A stretch of DNA of 52,816 nt from Cymbomonas tetramitiformis (taxonomy: Eukaryota > Chlorophyta > Pyramimonadophyceae > Pyramimonadales > Pyramimonadaceae), in the NCBI GenBank assembly GCA_001247695.2, contig LGRX02034398.1, forward strand, positions 1 through 52,816, given 5' to 3'. A program made the position numbers and the translations under genes. This document shows positions 9,546 to 21,400 of the stretch, piece by piece. The notes below the pieces were generated by a model. The model ran no database searches and had not been told where the DNA came from. It was given only the letters and a program-made list of their open reading frames with translations. How positions within the stretch are numbered: the stretch's first letter is position 1; the number at the start of each line of letters is the position of its first letter.

Positions 9546-10115
9546 AGTTGTACCGCGCAGGAGGTGCAGGATGCCCCCGGCATGCCCTAGGGAGGTGCGA
9601 GCAGCTTGCTCTAGCTGTATATCACATGTTTGCTCGAATAATGGGGAATTGTCGGATATTCACATTATCGAGCGAGTGGGGAAGATAATAGACGATAAGG
9701 CAGATTTCAGAAGAAGATCTGCATTGACAATAATTGATGACCTGGCAGATTTCCGGAGAAGATCATCCATAGTATCATGATGAGTGGTGGAGAGTGCCAG
9801 AATCAGGCATGTGCTGCGTGTGATTGGGTGATGGCAGATGACAATCTAGAACGAAATGTTGGTGATTGTTGAAGGGCAGCATGTTCAAAGGGGAAGTTGG
9901 GAAAGTTGTTCTCAGTCAGTGTTGACCAAGAATGCGTTATACGCAAGAATTACATGTTAGGAATAGGCTGGAATGTCATTGCTATACATAAGGATAATAT
10001 ACAGTGGTATGCATTAGGCAGAAGAGCCAATATATCCTACCTTGATAACAGTGTAGTATAAGGTCGAAGTGCTAATGCACATACCCAAAAACAGCAGAAA
10101 TATTATTTAAAAAAG
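9546..10115. other. Intergenic, no gene seen
   Basis: Only short ORFs with no recognisable composition. Two GGCAGATTTC-containing near-repeats at 9690-9760. The right edge is the TA target site of the element at 10118. Confidence 0.4.
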
Positions 10116-10117
10116 TA

Positions 10118-11108
10118 CCGTGTCTACTTTATTGATTTTTATTCCTGAATCCGGGTGCAATAAACTTGGGACAAAAGTTTGTTGATTGGCTGAAAACAAT
10201 TAAATATTTAAAGTTTTTTCTTTGTTCTTTTAGTGCGGAGCCTGCCTACCAATTATTTAATTAATCGATTTTTTTTTAATACTGACCATTTGTTGAAATA
10301 TTTAATTGTTTACACTTTTAAGGCCGATGGGCTATTCATTTGCAAAGGACACACATGAAATGATTTTGCCACCACTTTCAAAGTCATTGACCCACCTTCG
10401 GGGATCTTTGTCATAGTCGCGTAAAGCTGCGAGACGCTCGCCCAACTCCACATTGCATTCGACCAAAAGGAGATTGCGGCTATCAACGAATGCCAACTTT
10501 CTAGGGCGGCCAGCGCGCTTCTTGTTGAGGTGGCGCAAAACTTCCTCCAAGAAAAGTAGAAGTCTGTCCTCAACGGAGACCTTGGGATCGGGACGAGTTA
10601 CAACAGGGTCGTTGTTCACTGCAGTGGGAGGGACGCCGCGCTTCACACCGAAGCCCATGAGTGACGCCTGTTGACGCTTGTCTAACGAACGGCGCATCTT
10701 GGCCATGTCACCCAGGGTCGTCTTCCCACATTTACAAGTGACAGGGCTGCATTTACACAAGATACACACCGCCGAATCTCCCATTAAATTATGATATTGA
10801 TACAGTCCCGAGTCCGCCGGCGTGTGGTGGTGTGCAGTGAGAGCGATTTTGACGGGTCGGGAATTATTTTGCCAGTTTGTCATTGTTGTTTGTTGTTGGC
10901 AGCATTCGGCGACATTCGAATCAATTACGGCCTTGTTGTTTGTTCTTTTAGCGGCGGGACTGTCGATTAATTAATTAATTAATCGACTTTGTTTTTTTTT
11001 TCACCACCGGGAATCGAGCAAATCAATTAATTGTTTGTTATTTTTTTTACAAAGGTCGTTTTGGGGCGAAATAATTATCTAATTTTAAAACCAATAAAGT
11101 AGACACGG
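10118..11108. mobile_element. 991-bp TIR element flanked by TA
   Basis: CCGTGTCTACTTTATTG at 10118-10134 is perfectly repeated in inverse at 11092-11108, and both ends are bordered by TA (10116-10117 and 11109-11110). A TA duplication is typical of Tc1/mariner and a few other superfamilies. Subterminal direct repeats contain TTTGTTCTTTTAG followed by TTAATTAATCGA runs (10221-10270 and 10938-10995). The single ORF (10883-10332, minus) does not show a mariner DDE/D signature, so the element may be non-autonomous or may use an unrecognised protein. Confidence 0.75.
10332..10883 (-). CDS. 183-aa Cys-cluster protein inside TA-flanked element
   Basis: ATG at 10883, stop at 10332, fully inside the TIRs at 10118-11108. 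The N-terminal third holds a zinc-ribbon-like cluster CILCKCSPVTCKC (about residues 40-52) preceded by an HHH run. The middle is basic with KRQQ and RPRK stretches (RAGRPRK resembles an AT-hook core). The C-terminus is mixed charge. The composition suggests a small DNA-binding protein. No nuclease or transposase motif was recognised. About 165-220 bp of AT-rich DNA separates it from each TIR. Confidence 0.5.
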   Translation of the reverse strand: MTNWQNNSRPVKIALTAHHHTPADSGLYQYHNLMGDSAVCILCKCSPVTCKCGKTTLGDMAKMRRSLDKRQQASLMGFGVKRGVPPTAVNNDPVVTRPDPKVSVEDRLLLFLEEVLRHLNKKRAGRPRKLAFVDSRNLLLVECNVELGERLAALRDYDKDPRRWVNDFESGGKIISCVSFANE

Positions 11109-11110
11109 TA

Positions 11111-12073
11111 ACAGAAAAATATGAAAAGAAATGAAAATGTTAAATGAGAATGTGTAAGTTATCAGTGTGCCTAGTATAACAAATCTACAATTATTTCTTA
11201 GCGCTCAGTTCTCCACGATTTGAGACTTGCGGAAACCAAAAGCGCGATTTTCGTCGCAGAAAAAAAAGCGGAGAAATAAGCGCGATGACGTCGCGTGATG
11301 CTGACGTGGCGTCGCGCTTACCTCTCCACGCTTAACTCTCCGCCCCTTGGGAACCTCTCTATTCGTGTTCGCCGGCATGCAGGTGGTATCCGAGCACACA
11401 CCAAGCGACACCACGAGCCGTACGTCTCTGATGCGCTGAATGATGCGAGCGACGGTACTTCCGACGCGGACATGGCGGATGCGGTCACGGCAGCCTATCG
11501 GGGGACCATCTCGGCGCATGTGGTTGCATTCCACGGAGAGGACTCGGGCATTGGTGGTGACAACTCCGAGATCGACGGTAGCGTGGACATGCGACGACGG
11601 GGACTATATGTGCTCTACGCACCGCATGCGGTTGCCCTCACGGCGGCCTCACGTTGGCAACAGTGCGGATGAGCAACAGTGTGCGGATGAGCAACAAGAT
11701 CTTGCTGCTTTTGTTAATTAGCCATCAGACTTGCACAGTGTTTTTGTTATTTGGCTGGATAGGCAGTTGAGAATGCCCAGCTAAGAGCAGCTTGGTTTCT
11801 CCCTATTTCCGCTGCTCGAGATGGTGTTGTTTCCGCCTAACCCTATATATGATGGTACACCACAGAAGAGAAGATTTCCCCCTCCCTCGCTCACTAAGTC
11901 GGTCCCCTGGTGAAAAGTATTTAATTCCGATGTATTCACTCGAGCTGCGATTCCAACTTATGAGACAAATTTCTGATGACTGAACGCCTGTCCAAGTATC
12001 ATTACAAAAATATCATTACAAAAACCTCCAAAAATCAAGACAGGCCAGAGTTCTAGCTGTGCATAAAACCAGG
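11111..12073. other. Intergenic, no confident gene
   Basis: A 125-codon plus-strand ORF (11295-11672) is open but has no recognisable motif, and other frames are equally open across it. I see no splice-linked partner, so I leave it uncalled. Confidence 0.35.
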
Positions 12074-14781
12074 TCATATCATAATGGCACTGGCATAGGA
12101 CCCTACCAACAACACTTGTTTACCATGGAAACGGTTGGAGCACACATATTTCCCAGAAGGCTTTAGAGGCGTGCAGTGAAGTGCAGCAGTGGTGGCCTTA
12201 ACCCTCCACAACCCGGAGGATGACTTATTTTTCTTCAACCATTTCCTATTTCCACAGTAGGTCAACTGCTGCATCGCCTGATCAAGGTTGTCAGCCGCGG
12301 ATGAAGTTTTCCATTCCTACAACAGCGAAGTCGAACCATCAGACAAATAGATTCGCAACTCGATTGAAACTATTCAGGAATAGGTTCATAACGGAGGCAG
12401 CGACCCCAATAAGAGTCAAGGTGATGACGAGGAGGGGAGTTCAAGAGTGAGGTGGGGAGGGAGCTGAGAAGCGAGGAAAGGAAAGCAATAAGAACCCCTA
12501 ATCGCGCGCTCTTCTGTCCTGAGCTCTTGACATCATTTCTGGTTACCTTATTCATTGCAGCATGCTCGTCGGTATTTGGAATGTCCTCAGCTCTGCTCTT
12601 CAATTGTATGGACGTGGGAACTGAAAGGGAGAGTGGTTCAACTTGGCTCAGCCTGACCTCACGAATCTGTTTTATCACTTCTCGTGGCAAGGCTTTTATA
12701 TCATGGACGATATACTCTTCAAGCTCACTTGATAGCTGTACAAGTCGCATGGCCCGGATCGATACTCTGCGGCAGCCCAACACCCGAACGTTAGAAGTTG
12801 GGGAGGTGGGGTTAGATCCTGCACCGGTTTACCCTTGCTGTTAGAAAAACACCTAAACTTTAAGACCCTTTTCTAAGCACAATTTGCAAGTGAGGTCGGG
12901 GTCCGCGTACCCATAGTTCGCTTCCAGAATCATTCGGTAAACGCACAGCTGTAACCTATACCGATTATACGTATTGTCCTCATAGTCGCTCATGCAGCCC
13001 TTCATGTTTCTCCAAGCTGGACGCAAGCACTCTGCTACAAACTTTCAACTTGTTCGGAGTCATTCCAACAGCCAACGCTAGCTTTCAGTGCGGGCGAGTT
13101 TTACCCTGGAAATTGCTAACAACTGGCGAGCGCAGTGAAAGTGCTGTCAACAAGTTAGAGCCTTAGAGCCAGAAGTAATATTAGGAAGTAGATGCACTTC
13201 TTGTTCAGATAAAACTCGCGAGAGGGATAGCGCTATGCATAAAATCGCCGGTGAGGGCCTGTTACATTGTGCAGATGGTGATAAGTCCTTCGAAGTACGC
13301 TTCCAGTCGATTAAGTCACAAGTTCCATCTTCGTTCGTAACAAGCAGGTCGACGGTTCCCCCGATGCGAGCTTCCTCATCGAAGATTGTCCACTCGCTCC
13401 TATATGGTTGAAGTTCTTCATCCCGCATAAAATGATCGAATTGGATCAACTCAGGAAGAATACTTTTGTCTCCAACGTCTAAAGCTTCTTCGTTCAGTTT
13501 GCGGTCGATCATCTGATGCATCTGTGAGCAAAAAGTCATAAGATTCATGAGTATTGCGTTGAGTCGTCGTGTGTGTGTTAAGCTCAGAGACAAACAGATG
13601 GACAGACACGCAGGGGACAAACCACACGCACGTTCTTGGGCTTGAAGCGGTGTAAGCACGACCTTTTATACATATATCATGCAAGGCGGCGAGACCCCCA
13701 ATTCGGGCGCTGTTTTTTGGGACCTCCATCATGAGAAAACGAAGTGTGATTCGAATCAAGAGAGGGAAATGGCTCTGTTACCTGAGGACTCAATTTTGAG
13801 AAAACGAAGTATAATTCAATTCAAGGAAGAACAACAGGATACAGCTCGATTGATAAAGCCCAACAGAAACGTTGATTGAAACAAGGATACGGAGTAGGGT
13901 TTTGTAGTACCTGAACTCCAAGGTTCCGTGCAGATTCGCCCTTAGCCTGCAGAAATATATATCACCGTAGGCAAACGTGTCAAATCCTTGATGTAAAGGG
14001 TGATTCAGTCAAGGTGTGAACTGTCGAAAATAGACGCAGCACGTGCCGAGAGACTTCTGAATATGAGAAACGCCTTGCTACGACAGTCCGTAAGTCACCA
14101 GGGAACGGTCTGACTCGATGCAACGCTTCAGAGTGTTCGAGGGAGAAAGGTCTCTGTGAGCGCCCGAGAACGGTAGGTTTTCGCTTGGCATTCATACCAC
14201 CGTGGTGATATATAAGACAACTGGTGCAAAAACGAGTTCTGCATACTTTGCATACAGGTATTACATTGCTAACCTAGGCTGTGGTCTACACCTTCCACTG
14301 GTCCTTGATTTGGTCACGAGTTTTCCCCACGTATCGCGGATCACTCCGTGCTTGCCAACGGTCGTAGTTTTTGTGGAGTACAGTGTCCGGATCGAAATTC
14401 TCGTAGAACTGCTTGAGGAACGTGGTCGTGCTAGTGAGGGTTTCCTGACTTTCACGATAGGTGTACACGTGCCCCGGTTCTGTTAAGGTGACAAGCTCGT
14501 CGAGCTGATGCGGGTTTCGAGATTCCAGGAGGCGCCGAGTCATCCTTCGAACATACACGAAGTACTCGCGGGCGATCTAGACAAGCTTTGTTATAAAACT
14601 TACGTCTTTCGGAAGGTCTTTACTTTTCTGCGTCTCCTGAGGAAAAGGAAAGTGTGAGGAGACTACAAGTAGACTGACACAGCTAAGGTGTGGGGAGTAG
14701 GGAGCCCGGCTAAGCATGAAAAAGTTTTTCAAAAGGTTTGGTACGAAACGAACTGCCACTTACACTTACGTTAGTTGTCAT
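12074..14781 (-). CDS. PD-(D/E)XK (RecB/Cas4-like) nuclease, eight exons
   Basis: Exons inferred from GT-AG sites with consistent phase: 14781-14770, 14636-14604, 14576-14292, 13946-13911, 13521-13266, 13016-12911, 12766-12547, 12316-12074; joined length 1191 nt, 396 residues. Conserved parts: STTTFLKQFYENFDPD (substrate-side helix), MH at 123-124, E165, GTVDLL with D180, DLIDWKR with D194 and K196, YRLQLCVYR with Q230 and Y234, then MRLVQLSS. These are the H, E, D, D-x-K and Q-xxx-Y motifs of RecB-family nucleases, as in Cas4/AddB-type and giant-virus PD-(D/E)XK proteins. It probably cleaves DNA in repair or recombination. The tiny first exon (MTTN) and the last exon are least certain; the central exons are strongly supported. 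It is head-to-head with the gene at 15452. Confidence 0.75.
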
Positions 14782-14889
14782 GTCAACTTGTCATTCGATT
14801 GGGGAAGTTTGGAAATTCGAACTTCGAACTTTTCCACTTTGGATAGGACATACACTGGAGACTGTAGAGCTACTGTAACACATTGCATA

Positions 14890-15083
14890 CTCTGGCTGAG
14901 ACCAGAGCCTCCGGACGCGATTGTTTCTCTTTAAAAAAAAAAAGACTTTTTATTTTTCTGTACTAGACCGGAGGCTAGTGACACGAGCTGCTTTCCATTC
15001 TTGTGTCGAAAATCGCGATCGGCCGCGCAGCGGCCGCAGCTGGCTAGACTCTCCAGACGAGAGGTCTCAGGACTCAGCCAGAG
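14890..15083. mobile_element. 194-bp MITE flanked by TA
   Basis: The left end CTCTGGCTGAGACCAGAG (14890-14907) matches the inverse of the right end (15066-15083) at 16 of 18 positions, and both sides are bordered by TA. It lies in the promoter interval between the divergent nuclease and SAM-domain genes. No ORF. The same terminal sequence occurs at 9421. Confidence 0.6.
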
Positions 15084-15451
15084 TAAGCCGGAGTTGAGAG
15101 TAGAGCTAGACGTTGCGATTGGATTTCACAATCGAATGCACATTCAGATTAACGGCAGAGTGAGAGTCGGTCGAGATGAGCAGATGACTGTGCCAGCTGA
15201 GGCCACAAGATTGATCTAGAGCTCTAGATTTTTCTCCACCTCTACGTGTACGTGTCCACCCTTACAATTTTTATAGATACAAGATAGCATATATCAGGAT
15301 TGTGCATTGTCAACGTTTCAGCCCCTCAGGTGATCAGGTGAACTGATTTTGTTTCGAGCCTTCCACACAGATAGACAACTTTAGCTGAATATCCTATATC
15401 CACGTGTATCCTCCTTCGAGTGCTTGCCGAGTCAGCCAACTTTACGCGTAA

Positions 15452-18400
15452 GTGGCGAGCACAAGTGCTGTCCGTCTTCTGCTGTCAACAATAATGACTG
15501 CCAACCTTCAACTATGCACCCACAAGAGCGCCTGCCTTCGCAGACTGAAGTGCTCGCCTCCGACCGCTCCCCTGAGCCGTCGCGCCAGCGAAAATTCTGC
15601 CAACACTGCCTTCCGCGCTTTTGTTCCCACTCCGCGCATCTCGTTTCGCGGTAAACACATCTGCAGGAACGGTGGATCATTTTTCGAAGACCAGGATCTG
15701 AGCGCTTCGGAGGAAAAGGAGATTCCGCCTCCTGAACCAGGTGCGAAAAACGAAATATCGCGTTCCTACATTGCTTGAAGTAGCACGCTACGAGTCCCAC
15801 AATCTCACTCCGCTATCCGTCTCGAATATTTGTAGCACGCTGGCGCACGAGCGCTCCGAGGATCTTCGGCAGAAAGAAGAGGTTTCTGATCAATCGCACT
15901 TTTGGAAAGGTTTTCCAAAAATATCGAGACGTGGCGCATGTGGCACATTGGTCTGCAGTGGTTCCCCCTGACTTGGCGCCTGTGATGTGGCGCCTGTGGT
16001 ATATTGGTGTGCAGTGCTTCCCCTGACTTGGCGCCTGTGATGTGGCGCCTGTGGCACATTGGTCTGCAGTGGTTCCCCCTGACTTGGCGCCTGTGATGTG
16101 GCGCCTGTGGCATATTGGTGTGCAGTGCTTCCCCCTGGTGTGCTTTTTATGGAAGGCAACGAAAACAATATCATTCGAGTGGTTGACATTCCAGTGGACG
16201 CGGGCATTGCTCTGGCTGGTGCACGATTGCTGATGCTCGATCACACCAACAACGTTCACAGCATATACCAGTACGTTCTCGTCCATTTTCTTTTATCGTT
16301 GCGGTTCGACCCTTGCTTGATTGCTGCTCAAGCGAATAGTTTGCTGTGGAAGCGGTATCAATGGACTGATGGCGGACGTCTCACTGGGGAGCTCTTAATT
16401 CTCCCTGAGGGATCAAAATTGCAGGCCATCGTCTGAAACTTTGCTCAGCACTGCTTACTGGGACGTGATGGGCTGCTTGCCTCCACTATTGCCTGCAGGA
16501 GGTATTGACGTTCCCTTTCGCTTTTTTTAGGTTCACGCGTGGGTTGGTCTATGGTCACAGTCACATCTCGCTTTTTGTAGAAACTCGCACATAGAATTTG
16601 GTGTTCCTGTCATCACTGAGGAATTTGGCCAGGCGTGTTGACCCGCTGTGAATTATTATAACCACCGGAGGCTATGAACGGATGATGAACACCGTGTTCC
16701 CACCGAATGTTGAACCGCCACTAAAACGTCGCAAGAGTGTTTCCCCTATCCGTGCTCTACTCTCAGGCACGTTGGGATGGCTCGGTCTTGGCGCCGGCAC
16801 CGGCGCGCACCTCATCAACAAGTACTTCCCGCAACAGCGGCAGGAAGTACGAATTCTGCTCTCTTCCCCCCGGCAGGCAGGCCAAGGCGGCCCCTCCGGT
16901 TGCCACGGCGACGCTCCCGCTTCCCCCCGGCAGGCAGACCAAGGCGGCCCCTCCTGTTGCCACGGCTACGCTTTTGCTTTCTGGCAAGAACTGCAGGTGC
17001 ACGCAGCTTTCGCCTTTCGAGCATCTTCCTGCCTTCCGTATCTGCCTGCTGCGGACCGGTGATGTGCGCACCGCCTCAATGTGCGCCACTCATACTCTCG
17101 AGGCGCAGCTTTCAGATATGCGCCTGCAGGTACGTGCCCGAGTGCAGTCACCACTACAGCCGTACGATGGGACTTGTGGCGCAGGGTTGGGAGCTTGATG
17201 GCACCGTGCTGGAGGCAAGCCGGAAGTTCATGGGCCTGGCTGAGCTCGAGTCTGGCGATAACCCCCTCGAGGTGTGCCCCCGGCTGCTCCGTGCCACTTC
17301 GCCCCCGCGCCCTCGTACTTTCGCTCCCATCGAGAAATGATGGCGCGGCCACTCCGGGAGCCCGTGTGCGGAGCCTGGGTCGCGCAAAGGCTCTTCGTCA
17401 GGAGAGAACCCAAACCTGGGCAGATAAGACTGTTGGAGCAGGCCAGTGCTTCCCATGTCTCCTGCAAATTTGTGTGCAGCGTCGAGGCATGCCCGTTGCT
17501 TGTGGAGCAGGTGCACGTGTCAAATGCCTTCGAGGCATGCGTGGAGGGCGGCTTCTCCGGCTTAATCGTGGATTTATTCAGTATGCCCAATTCCGCCCGC
17601 TTTATTGTGCCTTATCACACAAGTGGTCTCTGCACTGCTGACATACTTTCCCTGTACACTGATCAATAGCGGAGTCCACATAATAATCCTGCACCCTGGG
17701 TTCTTCCCGCTCTCCCGTGCATGCTGGTTCGCCCTCCGCACTCCTCCGCCCAGTTTAATTGAATCGACGGCAGGCAGCCCTCCAGAGGAAGAGCCCATGG
17801 GCGAGTGATGTGTGTGGGAGTGGCTCTGTGCGGGCAGCCCATGGGCGAGTGATGTGTGTGGGAGTGGCTCTGTGCGGGCAGCCCATGGGCGAGTGCTTCC
17901 TGAACTCCTCGAGGCGGACACGTGGAAGTCCTTGGCAGAGAGGTGCGACAGTTGCAGGATCACCTAAGAGCTCCAAAGGTTACACAAATCACCTACGAAC
18001 TGCAAGAGCACTGTCCTAAGGTTAGGAGAGTGGCATGTGCCTTCAAAGAGATGCGCTAACCGATCATATCCGAGGTGCACTTCAGCAAACCTACTCAAAT
18101 TTACTGACATTTCTTTTGCTCTTCACATCTCATTGCCAACAGGCACACTGCATAGCATTTCATTAAAAATAGCTTTCTTCTTACATGCTTTTAAGTGTGT
18201 GAGAGAAAATCTCTTTTTGGAATGTCTTTTCTAGGCTGATTCACAGCTTCACATGCTTTTTAGGCTGATGCACAGCTTCTAAGGCAAAATGTTTAGAGTC
18301 TTTTGGGTTGGGTGGGTAGGGAAGGCAAAAGAACAGAGCTGCGGATTCCCACGGGCGGAACTCCTAAATACTGTCGTGTGTAAAGCCTTTAGATCTAACT

Positions 18401-21400
18401 CAGCTGCTGATTTGATCTAACGGCTCAGGAAACTCTGATCGATCTACCGGCACAGAAACCTCTAAAATTCCGCAGGCTCCAATTTAACCATTTCTTTTGC
18501 TCTTCACATCTCATTGCCATGTAACAGAGATCATTAGGCACACTGCTCCGTGCCAGGCTGCCGCTGCTGCTGCTGTCGCCATCTCGGAGTGGTCCACCCG
18601 AAGTACTTCTCCATGTGCTCGTCGGGAACAGCTGCCGGGTCAATGTAGGAGTGGATGGCAGAGGACAGCTGAGACCAGCCGCCCAGGAAGCAGCACTTCT
18701 CAAGCGCCGCGCCCACAGCCCTGGCACAGGTACAAGCCCCCTTGCGGGTGCTGTGGCCAGAGAAGTGTCCCCCTTCCGGAGGGACACACCCAAGCTTCCC
18801 CAATGCCAACTGCACCCAGCCATTAGCTTGCGCCGACTGGAGCTTTCCCTGCTCCCACGGCCGCCTCCAGTAGCTGCCCCGCACCTCCGAGCCCGTCACC
18901 GGGCGATGCCCCCAACAGGCATCCCGCACCTGTTGCCAGTGCTGCAGGAGCCGCACAAGCCCCGCCACCCCCGCCGCGGGGATGGTGAGCCTCCTCCTGA
19001 GGCGCACGTGCCCCCTGCCTTTCTCCTTGTGGAGAACCACGGAGATGTCCTCACCTGTGATGCTGATGTGCTCCCTGCGCATGGAGACGCCCGTCTCCGG
19101 CCGGCCGAAGGTGACGAAGGCAAACACCACGTAGGTGCACGCCCTGAGCAGCTCCGTAGCTGCCCGGCCCACCGGCTCCAGCCCCAGCCCGTGCGCGTGC
19201 ACTGCCGAGACATGCCTGGCAGGCAGCCAGGTCCGCACCGTCTGCTCCTCACCCGCGGCTTCAGCCGCCTGCACCTGGAGGCGGGCCATGCCCTTCACTG
19301 CTCTGGAGATCGCCCGGCCCCTGGCAGGCCCGGGGAACCCCATGTCCTCGTGGTAGTTGTTGATGGCGGATAGGTAGGGCTGCATGTTGGACGCCTGCAC
19401 CGTGCCCTTGTCCAGCATGTGAGCAATGTACAGCCTCACCGTGGCCCCCGTTGCCGGAAGCCACTGTCTGCCCTCCGCCTCACAGAACGCCATGAAGGCC
19501 CGAGCCTTCGGCCGGTAGTTGCCCACCGTCTTGCCGCCCAATGCTGCCCCCTGCATCTGCACTGCCAGCTCAGTGAGGGAGCTGTCCCCCAACTCTCCTC
19601 TCCAGCGCTCCTGAAGCGCCGCATCCCAGCTAGTCACCTCCTGCACCGCTGCCGGGAGCACCTCATACCTCTCCTTGCTCATGTCCAGGTCCTCCTTGTC
19701 ACCATCCTCGTAGGCAATGTGGGTTAGGCCGTCCGACCCCGTGTCACCCACGGTACCGGTGTACCAGGCATCATCCTGGGGCCAGTACACCTTCACCTTG
19801 AGGCCACTCGCCAGCCCCGCCTGTGGCGCCTGCCCGGCTGCCCGCCTCCCATCCTGCAGGTAATGGCTCACCGGGAGGCGGAGATGCGGAACATGATGCC
19901 GTCCCAACCTGAGGCCCCGAGCAGCTCGGACCCTCCTAGCCGGCTGGGAGTAAAGAGGTCCCTGCCCCGGGGCAAGATCACCACCTCGTCGGCCATGGCC
20001 TCCAGCTGCTGGAACCACATCTGCCCCGGCCAGTAGGGCGCCACCACCGTGGCGGCGCACTTCTCCTCCCGCAGCTTGTGCGCCACCTCGTCGAGGAGGG
20101 ACCACGGGGGGTTGACCCAATTGACCTCTCCTAGCCAGGAAAAGGCCAAAGAGTCCACGCCCTCGCACCCCGGGTCGTGCCACTGTGCGTAGTAGCGCGG
20201 CAGCTGGGCGGAGAGCTCCGAGGCGAAGCGGTCCACGGTGTGCTGGTGCCATTCCCGCTCCGCCCACTGAAACCACCTGCGGTTCAGCCGCCAGTCCAGG
20301 TCCCGGTCCCGAGACAAGCGGTCGGCCCACTCGTTTGCCTCGCTTCTGATGTACCTCGCCTGGAGCTCGATGTCGTTTAAGTCCAGCAGGATCCACAGGC
20401 GCCGCATCCGCCGCATCAGCTCCGGGTTGCGCGACGTGAAGTGCGAGAGCATGGCCACCACCGCCTGGTTGTCGCAGTAGAGGCGCACCACCTTGCCGGT
20501 GAGCTCTCTCAGGAAGGATTGCACCGTCTTGTACACGGCCTCCAACTCCAGGTGCGTGATGTGTAGATGCCGTAGCTCGTCGGACCAGAATCCTCTTGCC
20601 GCGTGCTTGAGGTTCAGCACCCCGCCCCATGCGAACAGAGACGCGTCGGTGTGCACCTTCGCTCTCGTGGGGCTGCGCCAGATCTTGCGACCGTTCCACC
20701 GGCTCTGAGCCGGCAGCCTGAGCCACCACTCGATGTCGCTCCACGCCTGCCGTGTGAGCTTCACCTTCGCGCCCCATCCCCGCCTCGTGGAGAGCACGAA
20801 GTGGAGCTCCCTGAGATACAATCTCGCCGGAGGGACTGCCAGATACACAGACTGGCAGAGCCCCGTGAACGCTGCCAGCTTCCGAGCTGGGAGCCACCTC
20901 CGCTGTCGCGACGCCTCGCTGAGAAGCGCCTTGGACTGCAGGTGAATCTTCTGCAGCCTCGCCGGTGTCACGCGGAACTGTCCCGCCTTGAGGTCCACCT
21001 CGAGCCCGAGGTGCTCCACCAGCTGCGTCGGCTCCCATTGCCCCTTCTTCTCGTTGCGCGACAATCCGAGTCTCACCAAGACCCGAGATGTCAACTCGCG
21101 CGCCCTGAGCGCCTCGATCCTGCTGCTTAGCAGCAGCAGGAAGTCGTCCATGTAAGGGAGCACCCGCGCCCCCTGCTGATGCTCCTCGCGGCCGCATCCT
21201 CCAGCTCGTCTGCGAACTGCCCAACGTCGTCGCACCTTGCTTCCGCTTTGCAGCTTCCGCACTTCCCGCCGATCCTCCGCGGATCTCGGAGATCGCAGGC
21301 ACTCCACGAGCACCTTCATGACCTTGACGAAGATGCGGGGCGAGTCGTTCCAGCCGAAGGGAAGGGCGCCGCACTGGAATAATTCCCCCCGCACGTCGAA

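Noticed and set aside
15930..16135. CRISPR-like array
   Set aside because: Units are contiguous and near-identical without spacers; eukaryotic intronic minisatellite.
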